The translations under genes were made by a program, and so were the position numbers. The notes below the pieces were generated by a model. It had not been told where the DNA came from. It did not search any database and saw nothing but the letters and a program-made list of their open reading frames with translations. 64,000 nucleotides of DNA from Megaustenia siamemsis (taxonomy: Eukaryota; Mollusca; Gastropoda; Stylommatophora; Ariophantidae). The DNA is taken from positions 35,300,282 to 35,364,281 of the forward strand of contig JAVIAB010000025.1 in assembly GCA_032433765.1 (NCBI GenBank), given 5' to 3'. This document shows positions 10,750 through 20,524 of this stretch, piece after piece (position 1 is the first letter of the stretch; each line of letters begins with the position of its first letter).

Positions 10750-10850
10750 GGAACTTTGGTAGCTCAGTGGTTGGTGAACAGGACAGGACTACGTGGGCAA
10801 GAGATTGGGTTTGGTCCTGATTGACAGCTGTCATGTTCTCCCAGCTTTAA
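10750..10850 (+). mobile_element. tRNA-derived SINE head
   Basis: The A-box-like TGGTAGCTCAGTGGTTGG at about 10758 and the B-box-like GGGTTTGGTCCTG at about 10808 have tRNA spacing, with a small insertion between. No cloverleaf is preserved. The body may continue to about 10990. This is a different SINE from the one at 8950 judging by the body sequence. Confidence 0.6.
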
Positions 10851-11218
10851 ATGAGGACTAACATTTTCTGGGAATGAAACATGCATGGGTGTAGTGGTGG
10901 TCACAGTGACGAAGGTCTGTACAAATAATGGCTCTAACACTACGTTTCCTATATAACACATGACATGATGGGTCTTTTCTTTACAAGTGATTGGAATTGT
11001 CATAGCTCACTTTTTAGTTAACTGTACTACTAAAGTCATGATTGATGATATTCAAGATTCACCAAACCGTAAATAGGTACAGGATTTTTTTTAATCGAAA
11101 AAAACCCAGCACTGTGTAATGCCCACTATATTATCCAAAGTAGAGTATTGTGAGGGTCTGAGAAATATGGGCACATGCACCATATTTGACGTATGTCACT
11201 ACATGGCATGTTAGAACA

Positions 11219-11658
11219 CTTCCTTCCTTCCTTCCTTCCTTCCTTCCTTCCTTCCTTCCTTCCTTCCTTCCTTCCTTCCCCTTCCTTCCTTCCTTCCTTC
11301 CTTCCTTCCTTCCTTCCTTCCTTCCTTCCTTCCTTCCTCCTTCCTTCCTTCCTTCTTCCTTCCTTCCTTCCTTCCTTCCTTCCTTCCTTCCTTCCTTCCT
11401 TCCTTCCTTCCTTCCTTCCTTCCTTCCTTCCTTCCTTCCTTCCTTCCTTCCTTCCTTCCTTCCTTCTTCCTTCCTTCCTTCCTTCCTTCCTTCCTTCCTT
11501 CCTTCCTTCCTTCCTTCCTTCCTTCCTTCCTTCCTTCCTTCCTTCCTTCCTTCCTTCCTTCCTTCCTTCCTTCCTTCCTTCCTTCCTTCCTTCCTTCCTT
11601 CCTTCCTTCCTTCCTTCCTTCCTTCCTTCCTTCCTTCCTTCCTTTCCTCCCTCCCTTC
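11219..11658. repeat. TTCC tetranucleotide microsatellite, about 440 bp
   Basis: Near-perfect CTTC/TTCC repeats with a few single-base interruptions (11279, 11339, 11354, 11466). All frames on both strands stay open as poly-(SFLP) or poly-(EGRK), which are not proteins. The strand is pure pyrimidine over hundreds of bases, a composition able to adopt triplex (H-DNA) structure. Confidence 0.98.
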
Positions 11659-12765
11659 CTGTTTTGAAGAAATGTTACTATAAACAGTGGTGTTACAGTG
11701 TGTCTGATCCAGGAATGATAAAATGGCAATCACAGAAAGAACAAAAGAATGATATGACAAAGATAAGAGGTAGAATAGTTGTGGTCGATGTTGAACAACA
11801 AAGGAGACTTAGAATTAGTGAACGTAAGTTAGTCCACCGAACTCAGAATGAAGGAACGTAAGAAGCCTTGAGAATTAAACAGAGAAAGACGACCGGAGGC
11901 CTTTGAAGGTTGGCACTTTCGACTGAGACCGTGTTTAGTTATGTAAACAACTGGACTAGCTGGTGGACTATAGCGCAGAGAGTTATAAAACATTCTTTGA
12001 AGTACAGAGTTGAGCGAATTCAGGGGAAATTTCTATAAGTGGCAGCTGACTTAAAGTCCAGAGACGGGAGTCATAGATGAAAGAGTTCTGAGAGAGAAGT
12101 CGCCACATTTAGTCAGGGTCCAATGAAATCCTTTGTTGTTAGGGAAGTAAAGGTTAGGAGGATTGACAGGTGTTGTCGGGACTCCTCAAGTAATGAGACT
12201 AGGGACATAATTGGAAGGCGGGGTCAATGAAATAGTGATTGGGCCCGGACGAATGATAGAGGGATTATAGATTAGATTCCCATGATCCTTAACCAGGTGG
12301 GAGTGGCTGAGATGGACACAAAAACCCAGAGAAGACGGACTTGAAGATGACATCACTTTTCGCCCACGAAGCACTGGAGACACACTAGACAGAATGTAGT
12401 AGAGGAGATTAGAAACCTGCCTCGAAGCAGAATGTAGGAGTGAGGAGCAGACAGTTCGCTTAGAGATTTTGAGACATTCACTTTTTGGACTTAGGAATGT
12501 TAAATTAGTAATAGTTTTGAGAGATCGAACTGTCGTAACTTGATTATAGAAATTAGTAAGTTCCTCAGGATTGTTAGATAGAGTTACTATAATGAGTTAA
12601 TCTTCATCACAAGAGATTTCTTGAAGATTCTACAATGCACGTACAGACCACAGAAGGGAAGAGGTTATATAATTTGAACAATAGGATTTCAAGCGAACCA
12701 CTATATATATATATATATAATATTGACAAGGAAACCTTAGTACGGCCATGGAAGTTACTTACGAT
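11659..12765. other. Unassigned intronic sequence
   Basis: About 1.1 kb with no convincing protein similarity. A short TATATA tract lies at 12703-12720. Since the Penelope-like terminal fragment follows at 12766 on the minus strand, part of this could be its 3' flank or an unrecognised transposon remnant. Confidence 0.35.
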
Positions 12766-13060
12766 AAGGGAAAAGGCAAATAATTGCAATGCTGCGGTAA
12801 AGCTGGTAGCAAGAAGACAGTGGTGGGGTGTGTTAGACACTCCAAGGTATGATGACAGCTTTACAAGGAAGGAACACAACATAATACTGACGTTTCGGCC
12901 TGTGGCCTTCTTCAGAATACAAGGACAACGACAACAAACGGTGAAGCACAATTATCTATAACTACATGTTAGATGATCAAGTGGATGGCTAGGAAAGTAG
13001 GATGTAGAAATAAGAAAGGAGAGATAAATTAATACTACATGAGGAGAGGTAGGATGGGCG
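12766..13060 (-). mobile_element. Penelope-like element terminal region (solo)
   Basis: Read on the minus strand this resembles the terminal repeats of the Penelope-like element next to it. It has a CTGAAGAAGGCC...GGCCGAAACGTC hammerhead-like core and then an AGCTTTACCGCAGC block, equivalent to AGCTTTACTGCAGC in the 16.75-16.80-kb terminus. A second copy in the opposite orientation lies at 2113-2306. No reverse transcriptase is attached. It appears to belong to a related but distinct family. Confidence 0.55.
12883..12923 (-). ncRNA. Hammerhead-ribozyme-like motif (type I)
   Basis: On the minus strand: CTGAAGA (the CUGANGA core), one extra A, helix II GGCC-ACA-GGCC, GAAAC, then GTC and the predicted cleavage site. 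The bases before CTGAAGA (TTGTATT) can pair with the bases after GTC (AGTATTA) to form helix I, with two G-U wobbles. Helix III is only the self-complementary ACGT, as in the minimal type I motifs known from Penelope-like retroelements, which are thought to act as dimers. The extra A after CUGANGA is a departure from the textbook core. Activity is not shown. Confidence 0.55.
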
Positions 13061-13200
13061 TCAAGAACTTATGATAAGAACTTACGTCAAGAACTTACTT
13101 ACGATAAACACCGCCTATAGGCTCTACGAAGTAACGTTAAGATTAATAATAGAACTTTAGCACATCGTTGATTGTACCAGAAACATGTTGCCAAACCATG
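13061..13200. other. Unassigned spacer before the Penelope-like insertion
   Basis: It contains two short diverged copies of a GTCAAGAACTTA block (13053 and 13085). Nothing else is recognised. Confidence 0.4.
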
Positions 13201-13213
13201 TGGATATTGATAA
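13201..13213. repeat. Target-site duplication, left copy
   Basis: TGGATATTGATAA here is repeated exactly at 16933-16945, on the other side of the Penelope-like element. The last four bases overlap the start of the left terminal repeat (ATAAGG), so the exact border is uncertain by a few bases. Confidence 0.75.
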
Positions 13214-13348
13214 GGAAAAATAAAAAAATAAAAAAATGGTATGTAAGAAGCTTTACGTGACAAGTGGATGACACAGACTAAACAACGTTTCGGCTCAATA
13301 GGCCTTCATCAGGAACAACAATAAAAACACACACACACAACTGATAAC
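13210..13348 (-). repeat. Penelope-like terminal direct repeat, left (3') copy
   Basis: It matches 16801-16932 in the same orientation with few differences: a short A/T insertion near 13225 and a TGGATGAC/TGGACGAC change. Both copies end at ACTGATAAC. It carries a hammerhead-like core at 13286-13312. Confidence 0.9.
13286..13312 (-). ncRNA. Hammerhead-like core in terminal repeat
   Basis: On the minus strand: CCTGATGA, then AGGCCTATTGAGCC, then GAAACGTT. CUGAUGA and GAAA flank a short helix II (GGC/GCC). The cleavage-site triplet would be GTT, and helix I pairing is weak, so this may be degenerate. The same core is at 16869-16894, and a mutated version (CTGCTGA, CCAAAA) is in the second element at 18301-18332. 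Confidence 0.45.
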
Positions 13349-13799
13349 GAAACAACCAAAACAAAAACAATGGAAATGTGTTAAAGAAAACAACAACAAT
13401 AAATAAAACTATCCTGTGAAATCCAAAATAAAATCGTAACCAAGTGCGGCTGTCGTGAACGTCGAAAATCGTGCCAAAAAGTGCGTAAATCTAAACAGAA
13501 CCAGAGGAGTTAACACAGGGGTCAGTGTGCAAACACAAAGGAGAAAGAATCGAATAGTAGACTGACAGGTGTAGAAAGACGCTAAGAGTGAGATGTCTGA
13601 GAGTGGGGTACAATAAAAATAATAATAAATGAGGGGTAAGAAGCACAGAAAAAAATTATTATAGAGGAGAAAACCGAAGTGTCTCATAAGGACTAGAGGA
13701 GAAGAACTATAAAAAGCATGGCATAGTAAGTAGACCAAAGAACCCAAATATGTGTAGTAGAGAAGGCTATGCAAAAGGGAAGGAGCAAGCAAAAAGAAA

Positions 13800-14288
13800 C
13801 TATGCGTATGAGTGTGATACATTCATACCTCTCGGAGTCAGCGAACCATACTGGACTATAAGGCGATTTTCCAAAGTATAGCGGCTGCGGTCGCCAGAGT
13901 GACAAAGGACAATACCAGTGACACGGATGTCGTCTTTGCCCTTGTGATCAGGGGAGTTGAAGTGGGAAGATACCGGAGTACCAGTATTTTGTTGGACATC
14001 ACGTAGATGTTCACAAAATCTTTCCGCTAATCTTCTCCCTGACTCACCAATATAGGTCATGTGGCATCGTTGGCATATGATGGCATAAATGATGTTGCGG
14101 GACACACATGTGAAGCTATGCTTGATCTCGAACCGTCCATTAGGGAACAAAACCGAGTCAGCAGAGCACATAGGCACAGGTAATACAGTTTCGACCACAA
14201 GGGGCCGTACCAAAGTGTTGAGGGTGGGAGCGAGGGAGATAGCTCCTAACCAAAATATCTCTCAGATTCCTGTCACGCTTAAACGCGA
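13800..14288 (-). pseudogene. Penelope-like element, linker and GIY-YIG endonuclease domain (frame-broken)
   Basis: The frame 14213-13800 encodes a GIY-YIG nuclease: IIYAIICQRCHMTYIGESGR, then RLAERFCEHLRD, SSHFNSPDHKGKDDI and LENRLIVQYG. The key Tyr, Arg and Glu/His positions are visible. This domain nicks DNA for target-primed reverse transcription in endonuclease-bearing Penelope-like elements. Upstream, a different frame encodes the linker FKRDRNLRDILVRSYL followed by a cysteine cluster, CGRNCITCAYVLC. Reading from the reverse transcriptase into the linker and then into the nuclease therefore needs frame changes near 14295 (a run of G on plus), near 14270 and near 14155. This copy is inactive as written. 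Confidence 0.85.
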
Positions 14289-15758
14289 TCATCGGGGGAT
14301 CACTAAAAGTAGACGGGTAGTGGGATCAGAGAGGAGAATGGAACGGTAGCGATTGAGTATCCTCACAGCAGCTAAGTTGTGAGGATGATATGTGAGGGTG
14401 AGTATAGTTCTCTCAGAAGGTGGGCGGTTGGAAGGGGTGAGTGCCTCGGGACGGGAGATAAGGAGGACCCGCTTGAGGGCAGACTGGAGGATCGAGTCTG
14501 GATAAAGCCGGCGGCTGAAGAAACCCAACATGAGGTGAGCCTGTAGGAGGAAATCTTGGTCATCCTGGCAGATGCGACGGAGACGCAATAACTGAGAGAA
14601 CGGAATAGAATCACGACAAGAAGGTGAATGGGATGAAGTGTAGAGAAGATAGCAATGGGCGTCTGTGGGTTTATAGAAAACCGAAGTATGGAGGCCAGAA
14701 GTACCCAAAGAAACGATAAGATCTAGGAAGGTGACAGAGGAAGTGGATGTACAAGATGTGAACTTGATAGCTTTGTGATAGCCACTAATGTGGTCGATAA
14801 ACCTGGAGAGGTCATCCTCAGGTAGATCGGTAAGTCCGAAGCAGTCATCAATGTACCGAAGGTATATGATGGGAAGGGGACCTTGATATGAATTGAGAAA
14901 TTGGTACTCAAGGTAGCCCATAAACAGGCAAGCATAGCTAGGGCCCATCTTGGTGCCCATGGCTACTCCACTAACCTGATCATAGAAGTCACCATCGAAC
15001 TCAAAGGTATTGAGGTTGAGTACAAGCTCAGTAAGGCGGAGAAGAGTCGCAGTATCCACAGAGGGGTGTTGTCTCTGGTCAAGAAAGAAACGTAGAGCTA
15101 AGAGGCCGTCGGAGTGAGGAATAGAGGTGTAGAGGGAGCAAACATCAAGGGTAAAAAGTCGGTATGAGCGACCATGGGAGAGAGAGATAGAAGAGAAGAT
15201 ATTAAGTGCATGGTTAGTGTCCTTGACATATGAAGGAAGACTGGCAACCATGGGCTGGAAGACACTGTCTAGATAGTCAGATATGTGTTCAGTCGGGCAT
15301 GCACACGCAGACACGATGGGGCGTCCTGGATAGTCGATTTTGTGAATTTTGGGGAGCATATAGAAAGATGGTTTCCCAAGACCACTATTCGGGATAATAA
15401 GGCGAGACGCGCTATGGGGAAGGAGGTGGTCACGGATCAGTTCTTTGATGGTAGATTGGACCTGTTTATTGTGGGGGACAGTAGCGTCGTCAGGACGGGG
15501 TTTATAAAACGCGGTATTGGATAGTTGTTTGTTGCCCTCTGAAATGTATAAGTCTCTGCGCCAAACTACCACAGCTCCCCCCTTGTCTGCCGGTTTGATA
15601 ACAATGTCCTCCCGGCGGCAGAGATTAGAGAGGGCCCGAAGCTCAGAGGGAGATGAATTAGAGCGGTGAAGTTTTCTAGGGCATAGTTGTTGTATCTCAC
15701 GTGAGGTGACATTAATGTAGTGATCCAAGGCCTGGGATGCACCGGTTGAGGGGTCCAA
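14289..15758 (-). pseudogene. Penelope-like element reverse transcriptase domain
   Basis: An open frame of 489 codons. Visible motifs: IKPADKGGAVVVW (residues 54-66), FYMLPKIHK (132-140), the palm motif A LDVCSLYTSIP with its catalytic Asp near residue 205, motif B AMGTKMGPSYA (266-276), and motif C YIDD (302-305) with two catalytic Asp. These identify the Penelope-like class, related to telomerase and not to LINE reverse transcriptase. All catalytic residues are kept. The frame ends at an in-frame stop after VIPR, where related proteins continue into the linker and GIY-YIG domain in a shifted frame. The N-terminal domain lies upstream in another frame, overlapping this one. Confidence 0.92.
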
Positions 15759-16510
15759 TCCGATTTACGGGAGTGGAAGCGGGAAAACTCGTCTACAGGG
15801 GTGGATAAGGTGGAAGTTGCAGTAGTGCCAGAGTAATGGAGCTTCAAGCGCATACGTCTATGGAAATCATGGACATCCTTACAAAGATTATAATGGTCAC
15901 TAAAGGGACGAAGGGGGATAAATTTTAAACCTTTAGAGAGAACAGACCTCTCATTATGTGAGAGATGGAGGTCGGGGGGTATGCAAAAAACTAAAGAGTC
16001 GGTAGCTGACGTAGCAGGTATAGAGGAAGGTGGGGCGGGGCGGAGGAAGGAGATCTTCTTCTTGTGCTGGGAGGACATAAAAATATAGAGTTGCCTATTA
16101 AAGTCGTGGATGATCTGTCGGATAAAATGGTCTGAGCCGGTCATTAAACACCTGAGTCTCGACACCAGCAATAGACGCTGAGTGCGCAGGTGGGAGACCA
16201 GCCTGGTGTAGTTGGCTAGAACGAGCCTCATACGATGGAAACCAAGGCGTCTTTCAATACTATCAAATCGCCTAATTTCACTAAGGTTGGGCTGGTGGAC
16301 AAAGGGGGTGAATTTAGACCGGAACCCAAAAGGGAGAATCTTAAATCGTATACAATTTTGGAGGAAATTGACGTGGCAACTAAATCTGGTAAGCTTATAA
16401 GTAGTAAAGGCGAGTTCAGTGGATATAGAAGAGATGTCTGTAGGTAAATACTGGAAGGCTAAAAGAGTACCTCGGCGTATGGAGTTCGAAAACTGTTTAA
16501 GTGTGGGCAT
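15566..16510 (-). pseudogene. Penelope-like element N-terminal region
   Basis: An open frame of 314 codons starting MPTLKQFSNSIRR. Its genuine part ends near SRFHSRKSDW, about residue 250. It carries the LHLSHNERSVLSKGLKFIPL and DFHRRMRLKLHY segments that precede the reverse transcriptase in Neptune-like Penelope elements. At a run of four C (minus strand, near 15745) the reading must shift by one base to enter the reverse transcriptase frame (DPSTGASQALDHYINV). The remaining codons of this frame are out-of-frame. The single-base indel in a homopolymer could be a mutation or a consensus error. Confidence 0.8.
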
Positions 16511-16800
16511 GCTGTCAGAGAAAGGACCAAGTGAAAGGACTAAGCTAACACAGGCAAAGAAGAACTAAAACTAAAATAAGGTATGAGTGATGATGGTGAT
16601 CACAACAATGATAACAACGTAATAGGTGACAAACGTACAAAAACTAAAGGATGATCAAAATGGCAGTCAAGTAAAAGGATAAAACTAAGATATAAATACT
16701 AAAGTAAACACTAAGGACGAAATACAAACATTAAGTAGCAGCTGTATTGTACTAGTAAAGGGTTAAGGCATAAAAATGCGAAGCTGCAGTAAAGCTGAAT

Positions 16801-16932
16801 ATAAGGAAAAATAAAAAAATGGTATGTAAGAAGCTTTACGTGACAAGTGGACGACACAGACTAAACAACGTTTCGGCTCAATAGGCCTTCATCAGGAACA
16901 AACAATAAAAACACACACACACAACTGATAAC
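16801..16932 (-). repeat. Penelope-like terminal direct repeat, right (5') copy
   Basis: A direct copy of 13210-13348 in the same orientation, ending at the element border just before the right target duplication. It is adjoined on the inner side by a GGGTTAAGGCATAAAAATGC block (16759-16800) that also borders the second element copy at 18154. Confidence 0.9.
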
Positions 16933-16945
16933 TGGATATTGATAA
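16933..16945. repeat. Target-site duplication, right copy
   Basis: An exact match to 13201-13213, TGGATATTGATAA, directly after the right terminal repeat. Confidence 0.75.
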
Positions 16946-17181
16946 TAAAGATTTTTATATGTTGTTCAAAACAACGACGAGTTATGTTTGTCTCTATAGA
17001 TGATATGAAGGTATTAATTAAAAGAGAAGTCAGCATCAATTCCAAAATAAAGAACTCTATAACAGTGGTGGATGATTTTAATAGAAATGTCATTACAAAT
17101 AATAGTTGAGAGATTTTAACATATGACACTATAAACTGTTTTTGATAATTTTTAACCATTGTCATAAATTGTGGTGGATAG

Positions 17182-17668
17182 TGTTTTAACCATTGTCGGA
17201 GTCATCTGTGTGGGTAGTTAACACTTTTTAAACCAATGTCAGAGTAATGTGTGTTGGCAGTGACAGTTTTATAACCAATGTTGGAATAATCTGTGTTGGC
17301 AGTGACAGTTTTATAACCAATGTTGGAATAATCTGTGTGGGAAGTGACAGTTTTATAACCAATGTTGGAATAATCTGTGTGGGAAGTGACAGTTTTATAA
17401 CCAATGTTGGAATAATCTGTGTTGGAAGTGACAGTTTTATAACCAATGCTGGAATAATCTGTGTGGGAAGTGACAGTTTTATAACCAATGTTGGAATAAT
17501 CTGTGTTGGCAGTGACAGTTTTATAACCAATGTTGGAATAATCTGTGTTGGCAGTGACAGTTTTTTTTAACCGATGTTGCAATAATCTGTGTGGGAAGTG
17601 ACATTTTTTTTTCACCGATGTTGGAATAATCTGTGTGGGAAGTGACAGTTTTATAACCAATGTCCTTT
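17182..17668. repeat. 42-bp minisatellite, about 11 copies
   Basis: The unit reads GTTTTATAACCAATGTTGGA, then ATAATCTGTGTTGGCAGTGA, then CA. The outer units are more diverged: ATGTCAGAGTAATG at the left, T-run expansions at 17563 and 17607 at the right. 42 is a multiple of 3, so frames such as VGSDSFITNVGIIC stay open on both strands. They are by-products. Confidence 0.96.
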
Positions 17669-17882
17669 TAAAGGGCAGTGTGTGTGATTTCAAATTGTGG
17701 TTGACAGTTCTTTTAAACTAATTTGCACATCATTCACATTAAAAGCCTTTCAATAAGAACACTTTGTTGCCTTCATTCAAATTTACTGATAAATGTTCCC
17801 TCTAATGTTCCCTCTAAAGTTCTCTGCAAATATTTTAAAAATATAATTCAGTATTTTTTTTCTCCCAATTTCCTCTTCCTAG

Positions 17883-17965
17883 GGTTTTTTTTTTGCAGCA
17901 AACAATGTTGAGAATTAAAGACCCCAAAAGTCTTTGGACTTCTACTCCAGAGTATTGGGCATGAC
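17883..17965 (+). CDS. GLO1: Glyoxalase I, exon 2
   Basis: The exon encodes an FFLQQTMLRIKDPK segment and then SLDFYSRVLGMT, matching the animal GLO1 core (human [27 protein letters not shown]). The first Gln of QTMLR is a zinc ligand. I place the acceptor at CCTCTTCCTAG (17882) because a good pyrimidine tract precedes it and the residues FFLQ are then retained. The later TTTGCAG at 17898 would drop them. The donor is GACGTAAGT at 17966. Two breaks are visible. The T run (10 T, where 9 would keep frame from exon 1) is one base long, and CCCCAAAAG is one A short, so SLDFYSRVLG lies in a different frame from QTMLRIKDP. Both breaks are in homopolymers. Confidence 0.88.
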
Positions 17966-18045
17966 GTAAGTATAAACACTAATGACACCTATTACTATGT
18001 AGGAGGAAGATCTTTGGGGGCAGTAAATATGCATGACAGTTTTTC

Positions 18046-18153
18046 TTGCGATTCTCTAGCCATGTTTTAACTGAGTGATGAGACATGTAGGTAATAACAT
18101 TACTGTCTTCTCATGCTTCTCTAGCCATGTTTTAACTGAGTGATGAGCAATGT
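18046..18153. repeat. 65-bp satellite, left remnant
   Basis: About 1.7 copies of CTAGCCATGTTTTAACTGAG plus TGATGAGACATGTAGGTAAT and onward. This is the same family as 20525-21147 and 23576-25203. The array is interrupted at about 18153 by a Penelope-like element and resumes at about 20525. Confidence 0.85.
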
Positions 18154-18694
18154 AAGGGATTAAGGCAAAGAAATGCAAATTAATGCATAAAAATGCGAAG
18201 CTGCAGAAAATCTAAATGTGAGGGAGAATTGAAAAAAAAAAAATAGAAAAAAAAATGATATGGTAAAAGCTTTATGTGATTGATAGATGACACACATTTG
18301 AACAACATTTTGGCTCAATAGGCCTTCAGCAGGAACAAACAAACAACACACAGATATGTAAGTAAATAAAAGTGATCTTACATAGCTAACTAGTAATGAA
18401 ACATCCAAAACAAAATAATCGATACTGGTTTTAAAAAAAAAAATTTCTTCCCTGTGTTGTGGACTGTGGCCAGAATGAGAACGAGAGATTCGCGGTTGTG
18501 CGCTGTAATTACCCTGCCAGTGGGAGGGGCAAACCGTGTAAAGGGTTCTAAAACTATGTGAGTGGGGGGAACACTGTCTAGGTTACTTTGACTACAAAGA
18601 CACTGACAATGTCTATAAGTATCTAAGAGGCCATGTGTACATGTATACACACACACAAATGCATATGTATATACATATATACAAATATACATGC

Positions 18695-18771
<77 letters not shown>

Positions 18772-20524
18772 CATATGTACCTGTACCAATACAAATGGCC
18801 ACATACATGCATATGCACACCCATACAGGGACAATCATATATGTGTACAAATGTGCGCATAATGCCCACATAACCAGAAAAGTTCACACTGAGGTCAGTG
18901 CGCATATACAAAGGAGAAAGATAAAGAATAACAGGTACTCAAAAGGTGGAAAGAATAAGATGTCTGAGAGTGGGGTACAATAAAAAACATGTGAGGGGTA
19001 AGTAGCACAGACAAAAGAGGTATAGGAGACCACCGAAGTATTGCAGTAGGGTCTAGTGGAGGAGAGTTATGAATAGCATTGCATAGTGGATAGACTAAAG
19101 TGTCCAAATGTGGGCAGCCGAGAAGACTATGAAATAGGGAAGGAGCAACTAAAGGGAAACTATGTGTACGAGTGAGATACATTCATGCCTTGTGGGGTCA
19201 GCGAACCAAATTGGACTATAAGGCGATTCTCCAAAGCAAACCGGCTACGCTTGCCAGAGTGGCAAAGGACAATACCAGTGATATGGATGTCGTCTTTGCC
19301 CCTGTGGTCTGAGGAATTGAAATGGGAAGACACTGGAGTGCCAGTATTCTGTTGAACATCTCAAAGATGTTCACAAAATCTTTCTGCTAATCGTCTCCCG
19401 ACTCGCAAATATAAGTCACGTGGCATCATTGGCATATGATGGCATAAATGATGTTATGGGACACATATGTGATGCCATGCTTGATCTCGAACCGTCCTTT
19501 TGGGAATAAGACAGAGTGAGTGAGGAGCACATAGGCGCAGGTGATACAGTTACGACTGCAAGGGGCCGTACCCAAAGTGTTGATGGTCAAAGCGGGCGAG
19601 ATGGCTCCTAATCAGAATATCTTCCAAATTCCTGTCACGTTTTGAAGGCGATCATCGGGGATCACTAAAAAGTAGACAGATAGTGGGATCAGAGAGGAGA
19701 ATGGAACGGTAGCAGTTGAGTATCTTCTCAGCAGCCAGGTTGTGCGGATGATAGGTGAGGGTAAGTATTGTTCTCTCGGAGGGGGGGGGGTTTTGGAAGG
19801 AGTGAGTGCCTTGGGATGAGAGATAAGGACCCGCTTGATGGCAGAATGGAGGATTTAATCTGGATAAAGCAGGTAGCTAAAGAAATCTAACATGAGGTGA
19901 GCCTGTAGGAGGAAATCTTGGTCATCCTGGCAGATGTGATGATGTAATAACTGTAACAACAGAATGGAATCACAACAAGAAGGTGAATGTGATGAAGTAT
20001 AGAGAAGGTAACAATGGGCATCTGTGGGTTTATAGAAAACCGAAGTGTGGAGGCCAGAAGTGCCCAAGGAAACAATAAGACCTAGGAAGGTAACAGAAGT
20101 GGATATACAAGATGTGATCTTAATAGCTTTGTGATAGCTACCAATGTAGTCGATAACCTGGAGAGGTCATCCTCCGGTAGATCGGTAAGTCTGAAGCAGT
20201 CATCAATGTACCAGAGGTATATGATGGAAGAGGACCTTGATATGAATTGAGAATTTGGTTTTGAGGTAACCCATAAATAGGCAAGCATAGCTGGGGCCCA
20301 TCTTGGTGCCCATGGCTACTCCACTAACTTTGTCATAGAAGTTACCATTGAAGTCAAAGGTGTTGAAGTTGAGTACAAGCTCAGTAAGGCGGAGAAGAGT
20401 GGCAGTATCAACAGAGGGGTGTTGCCTGTGGTCAAGAAAGAAACGTAGAGCCAGGAGACCGTCGGAGTGAGGGATAGAAGTGTAGAGAGAATAAACATCA
20501 AGGATGAAAATTGGTATGAGCTAT
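18154..20524 (-). mobile_element. Second Penelope-like copy, decayed and 5'-truncated
   Basis: A diverged copy of the 13.2-16.9-kb element in the same (minus) orientation. It has the 3' terminal block with mutated hammerhead-like core (18225-18345), 3' region (18895-19190), GIY-YIG domain (19190-19480), linker (19560-19680), and the reverse transcriptase C-terminal half. The last includes SGLHTSVFYKPTDAHCYLLY (about 20040), YIDDCF (about 20200) and part of motif B (about 20300), ending near 20520 before motif A is complete. Many stops and frameshifts are present. It is inserted in the 65-bp satellite of GLO1 intron 2. A TA microsatellite has expanded in its 3' region. Confidence 0.85.
18699..18764. 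repeat. TA dinucleotide microsatellite
   Basis: About 33 AT repeats, bordered by ATAC/ATGT-rich variants from about 18645 to 18790. Open frames of poly-(IY) here are by-products. Confidence 0.97.

Larger units (their letters stand above)
13214..16932 (-). mobile_element. Penelope-like retroelement with GIY-YIG domain and terminal direct repeats
   Basis: A 3.7-kb element in minus orientation. In 5' to 3' order it has a terminal direct repeat (16932-16801), a leader, an N-terminal domain (16510-15760), a reverse transcriptase (15758-14289), a cysteine-bearing linker and GIY-YIG endonuclease (14288-13800), a 3' region, and a second copy of the terminal repeat (13348-13210). Terminal direct repeats (pseudo-LTRs) and the RT plus GIY-YIG order define endonuclease-bearing Penelope-like elements. 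The KPADKGGAVVVW, LYTSIPHSDGL and AMGTKMGPSYA motifs look most like the Neptune group. A 13-bp duplication flanks it. Frameshifts make it non-autonomous. It lies antisense in GLO1 intron 1. Confidence 0.9.

Noticed and set aside
11131..11861. Long frames of poly-(SFLP) and poly-(EGRK)
   Set aside because: They are the TTCC microsatellite read in each frame.
17228..17693. Open frames in the 42-bp array as a secreted repeat protein
   Set aside because: 42 is a multiple of three, so both strands stay open. The outer units break the frame with T-run changes, and no host exon features are present.
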